64,000 bases of DNA, from positions 2,728,001 through 2,792,000 of the forward strand of contig JANATF010000005.1 in the NCBI GenBank assembly GCA_029449245.1, written 5' to 3'. The stretch is from Mortierella alpina (lineage: Eukaryota; Mortierellomycota; Mortierellomycetes; Mortierellales; Mortierellaceae). Positions 47,529 through 60,100 of this stretch are shown here, piece by piece. Below the pieces are notes generated by a model. The model had not been told where the DNA came from and did not search any database. It worked only from the letters and a program-made list of their open reading frames with translations. The position numbers were made by a program, and so were the translations under genes. Numbering within the stretch: the first letter of the stretch is position 1; each line of letters opens with the position of its first letter.

Positions 47529-48145
47529 TGGCGAATGCTGCGTGTGTCGATAGCGTTAGGAAGGCTCGTGCCCGTTGTGGAATGCGGCGTTTCAAGGTGC
47601 AGCAGCCAAGGCTGGGGACGCGTCTCTGCGCTGGGCGTGCAGTGAGATGGGGGGTGCAGGGCGAGTGATGAGAGAGAGAGCAAGAAAAGCGACTGCAGGC
47701 TGCGCGCGACTGGAGAAGACGAAATGTGTTGAGGCGATAAAAAAAAGAGAGCTTGCAAAGAAAAAAGCGGTGTCAGTCGGTGTCTGTCCAGAAGGCGTCG
47801 GGTGTCACGTTTTTTTGGAATTCTCGTGTTGCCCCCATGGGCCCTGAGCGTTGTCTTTTTTTTGGTTTCCATCTCATCCCTCATCCGCACCCTCATCCTT
47901 CCTCCTGTTCCCCTCTTCCTGCCCATCACCATCCACCCGTCACCTCTTTTCCGCTGAGCTTTATTCTTGGCCACAAAGAGAGGACGCAAGACCCTTGACC
48001 TCTACACCGCGCTGTCCTCGAGGACACCCCCCAACCCCATACCCACCACCCGTGGCAACAAGCTCTTTTTCCGCGCCAGGGGTGTCGTTTTTCTCTTTTT
48101 ATACCTTTTCTTTTTGACATTGTTAGACGAGCAACAGACGTGAAG
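47529..48145. promoter_or_regulatory. Head-to-head promoter interval, VPS15 and dynein heavy chain
   Basis: These 617 bp separate the two ATGs. The VPS15 side is GA-rich; the dynein side is a strong C/T-rich leader (about 47860-48120). No clear TATA box or other gene is visible. Confidence 0.45.
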
Positions 48146-51100
48146 ATGTTGCAAATGGATGAGGAGCTTGGTCTTCAGAGCGTCGGCGTCGATGTGGCAG
48201 TCGACATTGACGTGATGAAGATTTACCTCGAGAAACTGCTGGCGCTCCTCCTCGGGGCTGAGCAGGCTGACCTCGACACGTCCTTGTTCACGTTCCCTGA
48301 CTCGACCGAGCGTCTCCGGCGCTTTGCGATCGATGCCCAGACACCGGCGCTGTATGTTCTTAAGGAAACAGAATCCGGAAGCGATGGCTGTAAGTGCATT
48401 GCCTCCATTGCCTCCCCCATATTTAAGCTGCTTTTGCAGATTTTGAGTCTAAGAGTCTGTGTGTCCTCGACGTGATTCGAGAGGCGCCGTATCAGCACAT
48501 GAATGCGCGTTGCGTCGCATCATCGGCAGCAAGACATGTACTGCGTCGTCAGCATACTCAGGCTCAGACTCAGACTTACCTGCGCGCCCCATTTGCCTTT
48601 TACACCGACCCTGCAATATCACCATGGCAGATACAGTGAATGCCACTGTCAGGCACGCGTGCGGGTGGTTTTATCCTTTTTGTTCCCATCGCCTGCTATG
48701 CGCCCTTTTTTCGCTGCCGTATGACTCCTTCCTTCTGTTCTTGTCGTCCCTCAACTAAGACGAGCCTCTCCGTGTAAACAAAGACAAAATGCCACGATGC
48801 TGACATGTGCCTTTGTATATATCGCTTTTGTTCTCTTTCAAGCCAACACCTCGCAGGCGTTCTCGTACTCGGTCAGCCACGAGCTGACGTACCATGCCAA
48901 CCATGTTGGCTCCATCGCGCTCATCAAACGCGGCCCCACCATCGACACCTCGCGCCCACTCCAGAACCAGGTTCAGTTCATCAACCTTCCAGGACCAGCG
49001 GCCAACGAGTCCGGTCTTGGCCTGGCGAGTCCCTATGAAGCTCTTCACTCTTACATTCATTATGCCGTGAGTCCCTACTTCAACGCATATGTGAGCACCA
49101 AGAGCGGTGCCGAAGGAGTCTCGAGCAAGCGACCTGACGATAAGGATGGCAAAATGGGTATGCGCAAAAAAGACGGACCTGCTGCAGAGTCTGCTTTAGC
49201 ACAAAGGGAGGTACTGTCATCTCATCAAGAGCTTCTTTTCTGATAACTGTAGGAATTCCCATGGCCAAAAAGAAGATTGCGGAGCTCGAGCTTTCGCTGC
49301 TGCACCTTCAGCAGAATGTGGAAATTCCAGAGATTTCACTAAGCATCCACCCAGCTGTACAGAGAGCTATTGACGAGGTACTTTTTGTGACATTCCATCA
49401 AGCGTACTTTTTTAATCTGATGGAAAAGGGTATGTACTGTACCCTGCTTGAGTTTGAGGCCGTATTGCTCACTTCACATCTCTTCACCTTAGTGTCGTGA
49501 CGAGGGACGCCGTGTCACAGTTGATGCGCTCGAATCGAGCTACTTTTCCGACTCGACCTTCCTGAACAAGTTGCAAGGAGATGTCAACGGCTGGATCAAG
49601 GAAATCCAAAAAGTTACCAAGCTGTCGAGGGACCCAGCGTCAGGAACAGCCATCCAGGAAATCAATTTCTGGCTCAGTATGGAACGTGCCCTGGAGAAGA
49701 TTGACGAGCAGTTGAAGAGCGATCAGATCGGTAAGGACGCACCTGTTATGTTGTTCCAGGTGAATGCTTCATTCCGAGAGTGGGCGACTGTAGCTGACAT
49801 TCTTTCCAATCGCTAGTGCTCACTCTCGACATTTTGAAGCACGCAAAGCGTTTCCACGCCACCGTCAGTTTCATTGCAGACACAGGACTGAAGGAAGGAA
49901 CAGACAAGGGTAAGAAGTTGAACATCAGTAGGGTTTGCATGCATACACCCCGCCTTGCAATTCTCCACACTAACTGTATGTATTTCGTGCGCGGCTGTTC
50001 ATTTAGTTCACAAGTACAACCAACTCATGAGAGACTTCCCTCTCAACGAGCTGCTGTCTGCAACGGATGCCACCAAGGTGCGGGATTCGCTTCTTCTCAT
50101 TTTTGGTCATCTGAACAAGAAGCTCAAGCTCTCGTAAGTTTCACTGCGTTTTTGATGGAGTGCGTACGGAAATTTCACACACTTTGAGCTTTACAAGATA
50201 TACTGATATTGTTGATTCTTGTGGGCACACTAGGCCATATCCTATCCGGCGCGCTTTGCCGTTTGTAGAGGCCATTTCGAGAGACCTGAATGATCAGCTT
50301 TTGCGTGTTCTTGGTAGCAGGCGTCTTATGTACATGGATTATGAAGACTTTGAAAAGGCTACTGCCGGAGCTGTGGAGGTATTCAAGACCTGGGATACGT
50401 TGATCAAGGACTTCACGGATGTTGCCCGCGAGGTGACCCGCAAGCGCCTGGAGAAGTTCCTTCCCATCAAGATCAATCCTGCGCACGCCAAGCTCCAGGA
50501 GCGCATCGATTTTGTCCGCGATTTCAGGAAGCAGCATGAGCAGCTGCACCAGACCATCCTTAAAGTGATGACCAAACCCAGCGGACTTTCGGCTTCCAGG
50601 GCCACTCTTGAGATCGAGGAGACCGAGAGCGTCAGCCTGAGTGACGTGAATGCCGTCGAGGAGGTCAAGTTGGCATACGAGAGTGTCAAGAATGTGGAAG
50701 TCCTGGACGTTTCCCACGGTAAGTCCTAGCTGTTGTATCCTGTTTGTCAACCTAAGCCAATCGGCTTCTTCTTACAGCTATCAATACTGACTTCGCTGCT
50801 GCCTGCACAATGTTCAGAGGGAACCGAATTCTGGGTTACTGCTGAAGTCTCCTACAACGAGCGCGTCTCAAGGGTCGAGAACCAGATCATCGCAAGATTG
50901 CGTGACAGGCTTGGTATCGCCAAGAACGCGAACGAGATGTTCCGCGTTTTCTCCAAATTCAATGCTCTTTTTGTTCGCCCCAAGGTAAAAGAGGAAGCAT
51001 GAACTTGTGTGCCACGTCATGGTTGAGACGACTGGAAGGACTTCAGACTTACTCTGACACCTTTCGGATACAATAGATTCGTGGTGCTATTCAAGAATAC

Positions 51101-54100
51101 CAGACACAGCTGATCGACAAGGTCAAAGAGGATATCAAGAAGCTGCACGACAAATTCAAGATGCAGTACCGTCACTCCGATGCATACTACATGTCGCAGC
51201 TGCGCGACCTCCCCCCTATCTCTGGACACATCATTTGGGCCCATCAGATTGAGCGTCAGCTCTCTGCCTACATGAAGCGTGTGGAGGATGTTCTTGGTAA
51301 GGGATGGGAACTCTATGCGGAAGGCCAAAAGCTTCAAAGCGAGAGCAGCAGCTTCAGGAAAAAGCTGGACACACGCCCGATCTATGAAGCCTGGTTCGCA
51401 GAGATTAACCGCCGCGAGCTGGCTGTATCTGGTCCGTTGTTCGAGATCACACGCAATCGAGCTCAAGGGAACGTGCTTCAGCTCGGAGTCAATTTTGACG
51501 CTCAGATCATCACGCTTTTCAAGGAGGTCAGGAATCTGCTTTGGCTCAAGTACCAAGTGCCACCCAAGGTTAGCCTGATCGCCAAAGATGCCAAGCGAGT
51601 CTACCCAATCGCCGTCAGCTTGATGGAGACCATCCGAACTTACAGCCAGATGGTCAACAAGGTCCAGCGCCACGGCGAGATCGCGACTCTTGTTGCAGGA
51701 TACCGAAACGATGCACAAAAAATGGTCTCCAAGGGCGTTAACCTCCGATGGGAGCATTTTGCCAACATGTATGGTGGCGCTTATCCTGGCAGCACGTCTT
51801 ATAACAGCGGATCGTCCTACATCAACCCTGGCAGCTCTGCGGATGCCCGCGAAAACCGCCACCTGATGTTCGTGCGCGAGTTTGCGTCTGTTGTCTCGAT
51901 CTTCCAGGACAAGGTGGACTCGCTCATTGAGATCTACGACGACATCATGAAGCTGATTGATGAGCTACCTGTCTGCCCCTTCGTCCACTCGACCTTCTCC
52001 AGCATCATCTTGCGCGTCCAGAAGCTGGTAAGTGATCTAAGCGGAGGTGGGGGGGGGGGGGGTTTGGTTCACGGACGATTAGTATGACAACAGGGTGCGG
52101 CCGGATCAAGAAATTGCTGAATAACACGACCCTTCTGCGCATCTATAGATCGATCGTCTCAATCTGGAGTCCTACTCCAATCTCGAACAGTGGGTTGCCC
52201 AGCTGGACGCCAAGGTCGAGATGCTCCTTGTTGGCCGCTTGCAGCAGGCAATCAAATCATGGATGCTCGAGTATCAGCGAGATGACCACGAGGGTGGTCT
52301 CATCGATGCCCGAGAGTCAGCAACACACGGTAAGGGCAAGAAGCGTCGCAACAATCGCGAAGCAGAGCGCATTAGTGCGCTGACCAAGGCGAACGAGGTA
52401 AAGCCCGCTCTGAAGGTCCTTGTGCACGAGATTCGCATCAAGAACCAAGTCATGTACCTCGATCCCCCAGTGGAGCAGGCTCGCGCTAGCTGGTACAACC
52501 AGCTCCACGACTGGCTCTCTGTCGTTTGCACGCTGACCAGGATCCAGAGTTCCAGATACGAGATCGGATTGGTGGTGCAGGACAACGTCGAGGATTTGAC
52601 CTACTCGGACCTTCTCACAAAGATCCCTGACGACTCGCTGGCCAAGGCATACGAGGTCATCGAGAGCAAGGTCACCCAGGTCAAGGGCTATGTCGACATC
52701 TGGCTGCAGTACCAGTCGCTTTGGGATCTGGAGTCGCAGTACATTTTCACTCTATTGGGAGACGACTTGGCCAAATGGCAGCAGCTCGTGCTCGAGATCA
52801 AGAAGGCGCGCACGACCTTTGACAATTCAGAGACGGAGCAGTCGTTTGGCCCCGTGGTCATTGATTATGAACAGGTCCAGTCCAAGGTGAATGCCAAGTA
52901 CGACTCGTGGCAACGCGAGGTCCTCAACCGATTTGGCAACATGCTCGGCACCTCCATGAAGGAGTTCCACAGTGCGGTTTCCAAAGCCCGCTATGACCTT
53001 GAGCTTCACTCCGTGGATAGCAACTCTACAGGCGAGGCAGTGACGTTTATCACGTTTGTTCAAGATCTGAAGCGCAAGGTCACCAAGTGGGAGAATGATG
53101 TCGAACTCTTCCGACAAGGCCAAAAGACCCTGGAACGCCAGCGTTATCAGTTCCCCAACGACTGGCTCTACTGCGATCAGATTGATGGCGAGTGGAGCGC
53201 ATTCAATGAGATCCTGAGCCGCAAGAACAATGCCATCCAGGACCAGATTGCAGGATTGCAAATGAAGATCGTCACCGAGGACAAGTTGGTTGAGCAAAAG
53301 ATCTCTGAAATCTTGCAGGACTGGGAGAAGAATAAGCCTGTGCAAGGAAACATCAAGCCCGACACTGCAACAAATGTTCTCAACATCTTTGAAGGAAGGG
53401 TTACCAGAGTCAAGGAGGAGTTTGACATGGTCTGCCGCGCCAAGGAGGCTTTGGACCTGGACCTGTCCATGGATGACCGTCTGGAACCCGTGCTTGAGGA
53501 GCTTCGCGATCTCAAGTCAGTGTGGGGCTCGTTGGCCAAGATCTGGCAGTCCATTTTTGAGATCAAGGAGACCCTGTGGTCAACTGTAGTTCCCCGCAAG
53601 ATCAGGACACAACTTGATGCATTGGTCAACTCGACCAAGGATATGCCCAACCGCATGCGCCAGTACGCCGCTTTCGAGTACGTTCAAGAGTCTCTCCGAT
53701 TATACCTCAAGGTCAACCCGCTGCTCACGGACCTCAAATCGGAGGCTCTTAGGGAGCGTCACTGGCGTCAGCTGTTTAAGGTCCTTCGAGTTGAAGGACG
53801 TCTGGCGCTTTCAGAGATGACCGTCGGCAATATCTGGGACCTCGATCTCAAGCGCAACGAGAGCCTTGTCCGCGACATCATTGTAGTTGCTCAAGGAGAG
53901 ATGGCTCTGGAGGAGTTCTTGAAGCAGGTGCGCGAGACATGGACCAACTATGTGCTTGATCTGGTCAGTTACCAGAACAAGTGCCGCCTGATCCGTGGAT
54001 GGGACGATCTGTTCACCAAGTGCAGCGAGAACCTGAACTTTTTGTCCGCGATGAAGCTGTCTCCGTATTACAAGGTCTTTGAGGAGGAGGCTGCAGGCTG

Positions 54101-57100
54101 GGAGGAGAAGCTTAACCGCATCCACGTGCTTTTTGACGTGTGGATTGATGTTCAGCGCCAGTGGGTGTACCTGGAAGGAATATTCACTGGAAGCCACGAC
54201 ATCAAGCACCTGTTGCCCGTTGAGACTTCACGTTTTCAGAACATCAACTCGGAGTTCCTCACAGTGATGAAGAAGGTCTACAAGTCGCCGTTTGTACTCG
54301 ACGTGCTCAACATTGCCAACATCCAAAAGTCTCTGGAGCGTCTCGCCGACCTGCTTGGCAAGATTCAGAAAGCCCTGGGAGAGTACCTGGAGAGAGAGCG
54401 TTCGTCCTTCCCTCGCTTCTACTTTGTGGGAGACGAGGATCTGCTGGAGATTATCGGAAACAGCAAGGATGTTGTGCGCATCCAGAAGCACTTCAAGAAG
54501 ATGTTTGCCGGTATCAGCAGCATTATCCTCAGCGAAGACGTGACCACAGTTCTCGGTATGTCCTCCAAGGAAGGCGAGAACGTGATGTTCAAGACGCCCG
54601 TCTCCATCAAGGATAACCCGCGGATCAACGATTGGCTGACCCTGGTCGAGAAGGAGATGCGAATGTCCCTTGCGCAGATCCTGGCCGAGTCGCTGCAGGA
54701 GATGAACTTCTTCTACCTGGCAGAGACCCTTGATCATACTACGTTTTTGAGCTGGATCGACAAGGTCCCTGATCAATTGGTTGTTATCGCCTCTCAGGTT
54801 CTTTGGACCTCGACTGTTGAGCGCGCCCTGTCCACAATGACAGAGACCGGGGATTCGTCCGAGCAGCCCATGCAGCGTGCCCTTGACTATGTACAGAGAG
54901 CACTGAACGTTCTTGCAGACACTGTGCTCCAAGACTTGGCTCCAATCCAGCGTAAAAAGTGCGAGCATTTGATCACGGATCTTGTCCATCAACGGGATGT
55001 CATCCGCGTTCTCATCCGTAACAAGGTCGCTTCAACGAAGGACTTTGCCTGGCTGTCCCAGATGCGCTTCTACTTCAACGCCAGCCACGAGGACCCCTTG
55101 CAGTGCCTGAGCATCAGCATGGCCAACGCTACCTTCCTTTACGGCTACGAGTACTTTGGAGTGACGGAACGCCTGGTCCAGACACCACTAACGGACCGCT
55201 GCTACCTCACCCTGATGCAGGCATTGGAATCGCGTCTTGGTGGTTCGCCATTTGGACCTGCAGGAACCGGAAAAACAGAATCAGTCAAGGCATTGGGTAT
55301 TCAGCTCGGTCGATTTGTTCTTGTGTTCTGCTGTGACGAGAACTTTGACTTCCAAGCCATGGGCCGTATCTTTATCGGTCTGTCGCAAGTCGGTGCCTGG
55401 GGATGCTTTGACGAGTTCAACCGACTGGAGGAGAGGATTCTATCTGCTGTGTCGCAACAAGTGCAGACCATCCAGTTGGGTCTCAAGGAAGCCAAGACCA
55501 ACCCCAACCACGAGATCGAGCTGGTCGGCAAGAACGTGAGAGTGAACACCAACACTGGTATTTTCATCACCATGAACCCGGGATATGCAGGACGATCCAA
55601 CTTGCCAGACAACTTGAAGAAGCTGTTCCGAAGCATTGCCATGACCAAGCCCGACAGGGAGCTCATCGCACAGGTCATGTTGTCTTCACAGGGATTCCGG
55701 ACTGCAGAGTTGTTGGCGTCCAAGGTCATCCCATTGTTCAATCTGTGCGACCAGAAGCTTTCGCCCCAGTCGCATTACGACTTTGGTCTCCGTGCGCTCA
55801 AGAGTGTGCTGGTCAGTGCCGGTAATATGAAGCGTGACCGCCTGCAGGAGCTGCGTTCCGAGAACCCCGAGAACATTTTGGCAGAGTTTGAGCGCATCTC
55901 CGAGAGCGTGCCCGAGCAGGAGATCTTGATCCAGAGTATTAGGGAAACAGTTGTTCCCAAGCTGGTGGCCGAAGATATTTCCATCTTGATGGGGTAAGAG
56001 ACTTCAAATTCTTGGGCTATGTGAACCTGCGTAATGCAACGTACTCATTACTTCTTTTGTCCACCATAGTCTTCTGAAGGACGTGTTCCCAGGAGTCGAG
56101 TACGTGCCCGTGAGCCTTCAGCCCCTTCGGAAGGCGATTCAGGACATTTGCACAAAACGTCGTCTTGTTGTCGGCGATCTCTGGGTTGAAAAGATCCTCC
56201 AGTTGTATCAGATTCAGCGCATTCATCACGGTCTCATGATGGTCGGACCGTCAGGTAGCGGCAAATCCAATGCTTGGCAGGTCCTGCTCGGTGCTCTTGA
56301 GGTGGTTGAGGGCGTGGAAGGCCAGTCGTACGTGATTGACCCTAAGGCAATGTCGAAGGAAGCGCTCTATGGTGTCCTTGATCCCACGACTCGCGAGTGG
56401 ACAGACGGTCTCTTCACCAACATTCTCCGTAAGATCGTAGACAACGTTCGTGGCGAAAGTGCCAAGCGTCACTGGATCATCTTTGACGGTGATGTTGACC
56501 CCGAGTGGGTGGAGAACTTGAACAGGTAACCATCTGGAGAGGGCAGATCACACCGTTTGGCGAGTGTGATTTTATCAAACGCGCTCTCATTTGCTCATAT
56601 CCTTTCACCTATCCCTTCATCTACTCCTAGTGTTCTGGACGACAACAAGCTGCTGACGCTTCCAAATGGTGAGCGTTTGAGTTTGCCACCCAACGTCCGC
56701 ATTATGTTTGAGGTCGAGACCCTGAAGTACGCTACGCTGGCGACTGTCAGTCGATGCGGTATGGTCTGGTACAGCAGCGATGTCATTGATCGCACCATGG
56801 TCTTTGCCAACTACTTTGAGACGCTCCGCAATGTGCCCTTGGACGAAGTCGAGGAGGAGGTCACGACCTCCCGCCGCGTCGAGACCGAGGAGAACAGAGC
56901 CGTATCCCCCATCCTGTTGACACAGCAGGCTTGCGCCAACATTCTGATGCCCCACTTTGCCGAGGATGGATTGGTGTCCAAGGCCCTGGACTACGCCAGC
57001 ACGCTCGAGCACATCATGGACTTTACGACGATGCGAGTTCTGGGAACATTGTTCTCGCTTCTCAACAAGAGCGTCCGGAACGTCATTCAGTACAACAGTC

Positions 57101-60100
57101 AGCACTCGGACTTCCCCATGGGTGCGGAGCAACTGGACAGCTACATCACCAAACGACTTGTGTTTTCCACCATTTGGAGTTTCTCTGGAGATGCCAAGCT
57201 TGAGCTCCGTACCCGACTTGGCGACTTTGTCCGCGGCGTGACGACAATCGAGCTGCCCCAGATTGCGAATATGTCGATTATCGATTTCGACGTCAACATC
57301 AATTCGGGCGACTGGGTGCCATGGCAAGCCAAGGTGCCAGTTGTGGAGATCGAGACTCACACAGTCGCTGAGGCTGATGTTGTCATCCCCACTGTGGACA
57401 CGGTGCGTCACGAGGAGGTGCTGTACTCTTGGCTCTCAGAGCACAAACCTTTGATTCTGTGCGGACCCCCTGGCTCAGGAAAGACCATGACGCTCTTCAG
57501 CGCACTCCGAAAGCTACCAGAGATGGAGGTCGTTGGTCTCAATTTCTCCAGCGCCACAACACCAGAGCTGATTCTCAAAACTCTCGAGCAGTACTGCGAA
57601 TATCGCAAGACGCCCAATGGAGTCCTGTTGTCGCCTGTGTTGCTGGGACGCTGGCTCGTCGTGTTCTGTGACGAGATTAACCTGCCCTCCATGGACAAGT
57701 ATGGAACCCAGCGCGTTATTTCGTTCATGCGCCAGCTCGTGGAATGCGGAGGTTTCTGGAGAACAACTGACAAGGCGTGGGTCAAGTTGGAGCGCATCCA
57801 GTTTGTCGGAGCCTGTAACCCGCCGACAGACCCAGGTCGTATTCCTCTCACCCATCGTTTCCTTCGCCATGTTCCTTTGGTCATGGTTGACTACCCCGGT
57901 GAGATCTCGCTCAAGCAAATCTACAGCACGTTCTGCCGCGCCATGCTCAAGGTCGTCCCTTCCCTGCGTGCTTATTCGGAGCCGCTCACCGCTGCCATGG
58001 TTGAGCTCTATCTGTGTTCGCAGGCGCATTTCGTCCCTGAGATGCAGGCCCATTACATCTACAGTCCTCGAGAGCTGACCCGCTGGATGCGTGGTATCTT
58101 TGAAGCAATCAAGCCCTTGGAGACTCTGAGTGTGGAGGGACTGGTTCGTATCTGGGCTCACGAGGCCTTGCGCCTTTTCCAAGACCGACTTGTCACTGAG
58201 GAAGAGCGCAAGTGGACCGACGACGAGATTGATCGCATCGCTTTGAAGCACTTCCCCGGCATTGACAGAGAGCAGGCTCTTGGTCGTCCCATCCTGTACT
58301 CGAACTGGCTGTCCAAGTATTACATCCCCGTGGAGCGTGAAGAGTTGCGCGAGTATGCCAAGGCCCGTCTGAAGGTCTTTTACGAGGAGGAGCTCGATGT
58401 GCCCCTGGCACTGTTCAACGATGTGCTGGATCACGTCCTCCGCATCGACCGTGTTTTCCGACAGATGCAGGGTCATATGTTGTTGATCGGAGTCAGTGGA
58501 AGTGGAAAGACCACTCTCTCTCGATTCGTGGCATGGATGAATGGACTGAGTGTGTTCCAAATCAAGGTCCACAACAAGTATTCCGCGGCAGACTTTGACG
58601 AGGATCTTCGGACTGTACTCCGCCGTGCTGGTTGCAAGGGCGAAAAGGTGTGCTTTATCCTTGACGAATCCAACGTCCTTGACTCTGGGTTCCTGGAGAG
58701 AATGAACACATTGCTGGCCAACGCCGAGGTCCCTGGACTGTTCGAGGGAGATGAGTATGCCTCGTTGATGACGCAGTGTAAGGAGGGCGCCCAAAGGGAT
58801 GGCCTCATGCTGGACTCGAGTGAGGAACTTTACAAGTGGTTCACGCAGCAGGTCATGAAGAACCTGCACGTCGTCTTTACGATGAACCCGCCCGAGGAAG
58901 GACTGGCATCGCGTGCCGCCACGTCGCCCGCCTTGTTCAACCGTTGTGTGCTCGATTGGTTCGGCGATTGGTCTGATCAGGCGTTCTTCCAAGTCGGACA
59001 AGAGTTCACGACCAGTCTTGACCTCGACCGTCCCAGCTACAACCCGCCCCTCAACTTCCCTGTCGTCTACCGTAATCTCCCTGCGACGCCAACTCATCGC
59101 CATGCTATTGTCAACGCATTTGTCTATGTCCACCAGTCACTGTACGAGGTCAATGCTAAGCTCAGCAAGAGGAACGGGATCCGCGGCTATGTCACTCCTC
59201 GCCACTACCTTGACTTTATTCGTCACTATGTTCGCCTATACAACGACAAGCGTGAGGATCTGGAGGAGCAGCAGCGTCATCTGAATGTCGGTCTGGACAA
59301 ACTCAAGGACACTGTCGTGAAGGTTGAAGAGCTGCGCAAGAGTCTTGCTATCAAGAAGAACGAGCTTGAAGTCAAGAACCGCCAAGCCAACGAGAAGCTG
59401 CAGAAGATGGTGGCCGATCAGCAAGAAGCCGAGAAGAAGAAGGCAACTTCGATCGAAATCCAGGCCGCGCTGGAAGCTCAGAACCGCGAGATCTCTGAGC
59501 GCACAGCGGTGGTCATGGCTGATCTCGCGAACGCCGAACCCGCGGTTCGTGAAGCCCAGAAGGCTGTTACCGACATCAAGAGGGCCCAGCTGACGGAGGT
59601 TCGAACTATGGCCAACCCCCCCGAGGCAGTCAAGATGACGATGGAGTCTGTCTGCACGCTCCTCGGAAACAGACTGGACAGCTGGAAAACTGTCCAGACT
59701 ATTATTCGTCGTGAGGACTTTATCTCCAGCATTGTCAACTTTGACACGGATCGCAACCTCACCCCGTCGATGCGCGAGCGAATGAAGGTTGAGTTCTTGA
59801 ACAACCCCAACTACAACTTTGAGACGGTGAACCATGCCAGTAAGGCTTGTGGCCCTCTTGTCAAGTGGGTCATTGCACAGGTTCGCTACTCTGAAATTTT
59901 GGACCGAATCGGACCTCTCCGACAGGAGGTTCAAGAGCTCGAGTCCAGTGCCCAGATGACAGAGCTCAAGGCGTCGAGTATCGAGAAGATGATTACAGAG
60001 CTCGAGAACAGTATCGCGACCTACAAGGAGGAATATGCAGTGCTGATTGCCGAGGTCGGATCGATCAAGAGCGAGATGGAGCGTGTCAAGTTCAAGGTGG

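Noticed and set aside
57514-59133. 539-codon minus-strand frame inside dynein
   Set aside because: It lies antisense to the conserved AAA3-AAA4 motor region. The motor frame is clearly coding; the antisense protein has no recognisable family.
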